NCBI GenBank assembly: GCA_049968515.1
Contig: JBMFQR010000048.1
Coordinates: 1-9,474, forward strand
DNA from: JAOACQ01 sp049968515
GTDB taxonomy: Bacteria; Spirochaetota; Brevinematia; Brevinematales; JAOACQ01
Reading direction: 5' to 3'
Length of the DNA: 9,474 nt
Shown one piece after another: positions 7,394 to 9,474 of this stretch. The translations under genes and the position numbers were made by a program. The notes beneath the pieces are model-generated. The model saw nothing but the letters and a program-made list of their open reading frames with translations, had not been told where the DNA came from and did no database searches. Each line of letters opens with the position of its first letter. The first letter of the stretch is position 1.

Positions 7394-9064
7394 TTACCAC
7401 TCATTCTGGGGATACGCATTTAATACTTTTGCTTTTTCTTTTTTACCAATATGCTTTTTTTCTTCTTCTTTAATCAAATTAAGAAGATTCTCAACATCTG
7501 TTGGAGAGTATTGTTTTGGCTGATTCTCTATACTCTGCGACTGAGAGGAACTGCTTGAAGAACTTTGATTTTTCTGAGAGTTCTTATTATCATTCTTATT
7601 TTTTTGATTCTGCTCTTGATTTTGATTCTGGTTTTGATTGTTTGTATTGTTTTCTATTTGTTGTTTTGCATATAGAAAATTAAGCAAAGACTTTTTGAAT
7701 AGGTCTGTGTTTGGATTTTCATTCTCAAGTATATATCTATAGCTTTCAATTGCCCTGCTAAAATCACCCCTCTCAAGAAGTGTATTTCCGAGGTTATAGT
7801 ATGATTTTAGCTTTAATCTCTCATCTTTAGATTTCAAATTCCTTTCAAATGAAATTTCAGCCTCATCAAACTTATTCAACTTGAAATAAGTATTTCCCTG
7901 GTTAAAAAATAACTTTCCGTTGTTCTTTTCTTTGATTAAAGCCTTCTGGAATAGCTCCAGTGCCTTTTCGTAATTTCCTTTCCTGTATTCCTGTACTCCC
8001 CTGGTTTTAAAAGAAGCAAACACATTGTCATAATTAAAGATTGAAAAAATAATTACAATCCCAAAAATCTTAAATAGATTTATTCTTTTTTCGGGTAGAA
8101 AGAGATAAATAAAAAGAAGTAAAACGGCAATAAAAAGAAAATACTGAAATTGTGGCTCAAGAAACTCATATATGCCAGTTCCAAATTTGCTCTTTTTTAT
8201 TTCATCTAATCTCCTGATGAGCAGGGAAATATTTCCATAATTTCCATAAATAAATTCTCCACCAGTTTTAGTTGAAATCTCCTGCAAAAGTTTTTCATTC
8301 AGCTTTGAAACAACAACCTTATTATCTTTCTTAAGATAATCTACAATATTGCCATTTTCATCATAAAGAGGAATTGTTCCACCTGCTGGAGTTCCTATAC
8401 CGACAGTAAATATTTTGACACCCTTCTCTACAGCCTCTTTCACCTGTTTAAGCGGCGAGAACTCGAGATCCTCTCCGTCTGTAATTATGACAATTGCCTT
8501 GTGAGTAAGCTCACTAAAATCAAATAGCTCAAGTGCCTTCTTTATTGCATCTTCGAGATTTGTGCCCTGCAAATCAATCATTTCGGTAGAAAGCTCACTC
8601 ACAAAGCTATTTACTGCATCGATATCAGTCGTAAGAGGGAGAACATTAAAAGCGTATCCAGCAAAAGCAGTAACCCCCACCCTATTTCCCTTAAGATTTG
8701 CTAAAATCTTGCTGGCAAGATTCTTTGCAGAACCCAATCTATCTGGCAAAACATCCTTTGTGAGCATGCTTCTCGATACATCAAAAACAAGCACAATATC
8801 AATCCCTTCAAGAGTAAGCTTCTGAGTTTTATTTCCCCATCGCGGATCAAGCATCGAAAAGATAACAAAGAAAAGCACCAGTATGATAAAGACAGCCTTT
8901 AAGTTATAAAAAATAAAATTGATGTCTGAAGTTAAATAACTATTCCTTTCAGAAAGGCTTTTAATAACCTTCTTTCTTAAAAGAAATCCAGCAAGAAGCA
9001 ACATTAAACCCGCAATAAATATAAAAAGAAACAAAAGACCGTATCTGATATTGGCAAAGTACAT
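7394..9064 (-). CDS. BatB-BatC-type fusion: membrane VWA domain plus TPR repeats
   Basis: This 556-residue inner-membrane protein of the Bat (Bacteroides aerotolerance) group is of uncertain function, linked to stress tolerance and envelope integrity. TM1 is at about 9-29 and TM2 at 57-72. The VWA domain carries an intact MIDAS: D95-S97-S99 (DVSRS), T168 (QGTN) and D196 (ITDGED). TM3 is at 307-323. A second hydrophobic segment (328-345) ending in NVFAS looks like the former signal peptide of a separate BatC. TPR repeats follow at about 353-460 (QGNTYFK, NLGNTLLE). Residues 471-511 are rich in Asn, Gln and Ser, including seven Ser in a row. The C-terminus is basic and ends in EW, as in BatC-like proteins. 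GAGGAG 5 nt before ATG 9064 supports the start. The usual partners MoxR, DUF58 and BatA are not present. Confidence 0.88.
   Translation of the reverse strand: MYFANIRYGLLFLFIFIAGLMLLLAGFLLRKKVIKSLSERNSYLTSDINFIFYNLKAVFIILVLFFVIFSMLDPRWGNKTQKLTLEGIDIVLVFDVSRSMLTKDVLPDRLGSAKNLASKILANLKGNRVGVTAFAGYAFNVLPLTTDIDAVNSFVSELSTEMIDLQGTNLEDAIKKALELFDFSELTHKAIVIITDGEDLEFSPLKQVKEAVEKGVKIFTVGIGTPAGGTIPLYDENGNIVDYLKKDNKVVVSKLNEKLLQEISTKTGGEFIYGNYGNISLLIRRLDEIKKSKFGTGIYEFLEPQFQYFLFIAVLLLFIYLFLPEKRINLFKIFGIVIIFSIFNYDNVFASFKTRGVQEYRKGNYEKALELFQKALIKEKNNGKLFFNQGNTYFKLNKFDEAEISFERNLKSKDERLKLKSYYNLGNTLLERGDFSRAIESYRYILENENPNTDLFKKSLLNFLYAKQQIENNTNNQNQNQNQEQNQKNKNDNKNSQKNQSSSSSSSQSQSIENQPKQYSPTDVENLLNLIKEEEKKHIGKKEKAKVLNAYPQNEW
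7532..7654 (-). repeat. Low-complexity Asn/Gln/Ser coding tract in the Bat fusion gene
   Basis: This stretch encodes residues 471-511 of the VWA-TPR protein: alternating Asn and Gln with some Lys, then seven consecutive Ser. It is probably a flexible linker between the TPR domain and the basic C-terminus. Near-repeated Asn/Gln codons make it a candidate for length change by slippage. A 60-codon open frame on the opposite strand here is a shadow of this tract. Confidence 0.8.
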
Positions 9065-9085
9065 TCAACTCCTCTATTTTGAAAA
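9060..9085 (-). promoter_or_regulatory. Ribosome binding site of the Bat fusion gene
   Basis: On the - strand, AGAGGAG is followed by TTGA and then ATG at 9064-9062. This strong site is what fixes the start of the first gene in the five-gene operon. Confidence 0.8.
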
Positions 9086-9093
9086 AAATGCAC

Positions 9094-9173
9094 TACAGGA
9101 AACTAATAGTTTTTTACCCATAAATTCCTTTTGAATTCATAAGCTTAACATAGTATATTGCCATTTTCCTGTA
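9094..9173. repeat. Separated 9-bp inverted repeat in the Bat operon leader
   Basis: TACAGGAAA (9094-9102) is perfectly complementary to TTTCCTGTA (9165-9173), with 62 nt between. The upstream copy lies in the spacer of the predicted promoter at 9152-9180; the other lies within the predicted leader. The centres are about 71 bp apart, close to seven helical turns. This would suit a regulator bound at two sites with looping, or could be a small mobile or hairpin element. If transcription starts near 9145, only one arm is transcribed, so an RNA hairpin in that transcript is unlikely. Confidence 0.5.
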
Positions 9174-9180
9174 TTTACAA
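9152..9180 (-). promoter_or_regulatory. Putative sigma-70 promoter P2 for the five-gene operon
   Basis: On the - strand, TTGTAA (9180-9175) and TATACT (9157-9152) are separated by exactly 17 nt, matching the -35 and -10 consensus at 4/6 and 5/6 positions. Transcription would begin near 9145, giving a leader of about 80 nt before the Bat ATG. In DNA this AT-rich such matches arise by chance, but position and spacing are good. Confidence 0.5.
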
Positions 9181-9199
9181 TTAAAAATCACTCAATTTA

Positions 9200-9228
9200 T
9201 ATATACTTAAATTTTAACACAAAATCAA
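9200..9228 (-). promoter_or_regulatory. Putative second promoter P1 upstream of the operon
   Basis: On the - strand, TTGATT (9228-9223) and TATATA (9205-9200) are 17 nt apart. The -35 box lies inside a perfect dyad (9219-9235), which makes regulated use plausible. The evidence is weaker than for P2 because the surrounding sequence is very AT-rich. Confidence 0.35.
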
Positions 9229-9235
9229 ATTTTGT
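9219..9235. promoter_or_regulatory. Operator-like dyad over the P1 -35 box
   Basis: ACAAAAT-CAA-ATTTTGT is a perfect 7-bp inverted repeat with a 3-bp centre, covering the -35 box of putative promoter P1. This geometry is common for dimeric transcription-factor sites. No regulator gene adjoins it and I cannot name the regulator family. Confidence 0.4.
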
Positions 9236-9278
9236 AAAATAAATTAATACTTTTCGCCGTGGTAAGCTTTGAAATTCT

Positions 9279-9304
9279 GACTATAATTCTTTTAAGGAAT
9301 AGTC
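9279..9304. terminator. Possible hairpin after the gene fragment, without U-tract
   Basis: GACT and ATTC on one side pair with GAAT and AGTC on the other, giving an 8-bp stem with a 3-nt bulge and a 7-nt loop. It lies 10 nt beyond the stop of the gene tail at 9314-9400, where a terminator is expected. Neither strand has a T-run right after the stem, so intrinsic termination is doubtful. Confidence 0.3.
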
Positions 9305-9313
9305 TAAAAAGCC

Positions 9314-9400
9314 TTAATTTAAAGGGATTGCTTTCTTCCCCTCCAAAACCTCAGGCCCAACAAAGCTGTATCCCTTTTCCAAAAAATATGTTATAATCTC
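9314..9400 (-). pseudogene. 28-codon gene tail abutting the right repeat arm
   Basis: An open frame of 28 codons plus TAA, reading EIITYFLEKGYSF, VGPEVLEGKK, AIPLN, has the look of real protein sequence. It has no usable start: the frame meets an in-frame TAG (9401-9403) inside the repeat arm, and a TTG at 9382 is 15 nt from the AGGAG, too far. Its first codon GAG is the last triplet of the repeat. This suggests the 3' end of a gene cut off where the repeat begins, by rearrangement or by assembly joining. The wording weakly recalls C-termini of polysaccharide deacetylases (YLKEKGYTFV-type endings), but the product is not identified. Confidence 0.4.
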
Positions 9401-9473
9401 CTATCTTATTATATTTGTCAAGTTTTTTTTTCAATATTTTTTTAAAAAATTTTTTAACCTTCCGTTTTTCCCT
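9398..9473 (-). repeat. Right arm of terminal inverted repeat (76 bp)
   Basis: Read on the - strand this repeats bases 1-75 with one extra A in an A-run and no substitutions. It includes the A6T6 palindrome, TTGACA, TATAAT and AGGAG, so promoter/RBS-like sequence faces inward here as at the left end. Beyond AGGAG the sequence diverges from the left copy and runs into the gene tail. A single base (9474) lies outside the match. A repeat ending exactly at both ends of the sequence is typical of a contig broken at a repeat. Confidence 0.93.
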
Positions 9474-9474
9474 A

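Larger units (their letters stand above)
9065..9397. other. Non-coding control region between the Bat operon and the right repeat arm
   Basis: This 333-base stretch holds no complete gene. From left to right it contains the Bat leader, the arms of the 9-bp inverted repeat, two promoter-like pairs facing left, a 7-3-7 dyad, a hairpin without U-tract and the gene tail. It is strongly AT-rich apart from the part near 9255-9262 and the gene tail. Confidence 0.7.

Noticed and set aside
7392..7400. GTG start for UvrC at 7400
   Set aside because: It adds only three residues, overlaps the Bat stop and has no better RBS than ATG 7391. It remains possible.
7501..7683. 60-codon open frame on the + strand
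   Set aside because: It is the complement of the Asn/Gln/Ser low-complexity tract in the Bat gene; its composition mirrors that tract and it has no RBS.
9114..9164. 16-codon open frame on the - strand (MAIYYVKLMNSKGIYG)
   Set aside because: It overlaps the predicted -10 box and the start site of the Bat operon promoter, is very short, and its AGGAAA is too near the ATG for a good RBS. Probably chance.
1..9474. Complete linear replicon or transposon bounded by terminal inverted repeats
   Set aside because: The interior holds core chromosomal genes (uvrC, tlyA, gmhA) and no transposase, replication or resolvase gene. A contig broken at a dispersed repeat is more economical.

Overview
The window is an AT-rich bacterial segment with tightly packed, intact genes. 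It has seven complete protein genes, one fragment of a gene tail, and a near-perfect inverted repeat of about 75 bp at its two extreme ends. No rRNA, tRNA, CRISPR array, transposase or phage gene was seen. A heptose-pathway isomerase (GmhA), a predicted outer-membrane barrel protein, a Bat-type VWA/TPR protein and a PilZ protein point to a Gram-negative, probably anaerobic bacterium. The phylum cannot be settled from these genes. The mix of Bat proteins and a PorV/UPF0164-like barrel would fit an FCB-type, spirochaete-like or deep-branching anaerobic lineage.

Layout. Bases 1-75 are the left arm of the terminal inverted repeat and supply the leader and most of the Shine-Dalgarno sequence of the first gene. 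On the + strand, 82-2547 encodes an 821-residue sulfur-handling fusion (CoA-disulfide/persulfide reductase, rhodanese, TusA, DsrE2). It is followed after 3 nt by tlyA (2551-3285), an S4-domain rRNA 2'-O-methyltransferase. On the - strand a five-gene operon runs leftward from 9064 to 3269: BatB-BatC fusion, uvrC, a degenerate receiver-PilZ protein, gmhA and a barrel protein. The spacings between these genes are 2 nt, a 4-nt overlap, 10 nt and a 14-nt overlap. The + and - operons converge and their last genes overlap by 17 nt, leaving no room for an intergenic terminator.

Bases 9065-9397 carry the control region of the - strand operon: two promoter-like element pairs, a 7-3-7 dyad on one -35 box, and a separated 9-bp inverted repeat. 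Next come a hairpin and a 28-codon open tail of an unrecognised gene. The tail abuts the right repeat arm (9398-9473).

How it fits together. The + operon couples reductive and transfer steps of sulfane sulfur in one polypeptide with an rRNA methyltransferase. The - operon mixes cell-envelope functions (Bat, GmhA, barrel protein) with DNA repair (UvrC) and a probable cyclic-di-GMP receptor. The most unusual features are the terminal inverted repeat that carries promoter/RBS-like sequence facing inward from both ends, the truncated gene at its right arm, and the degenerate receiver-PilZ protein inside an envelope/repair operon. The terminal repeat is most simply a dispersed repeat at which an assembly was cut. 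A mobile or invertible unit cannot be excluded from this sequence alone.
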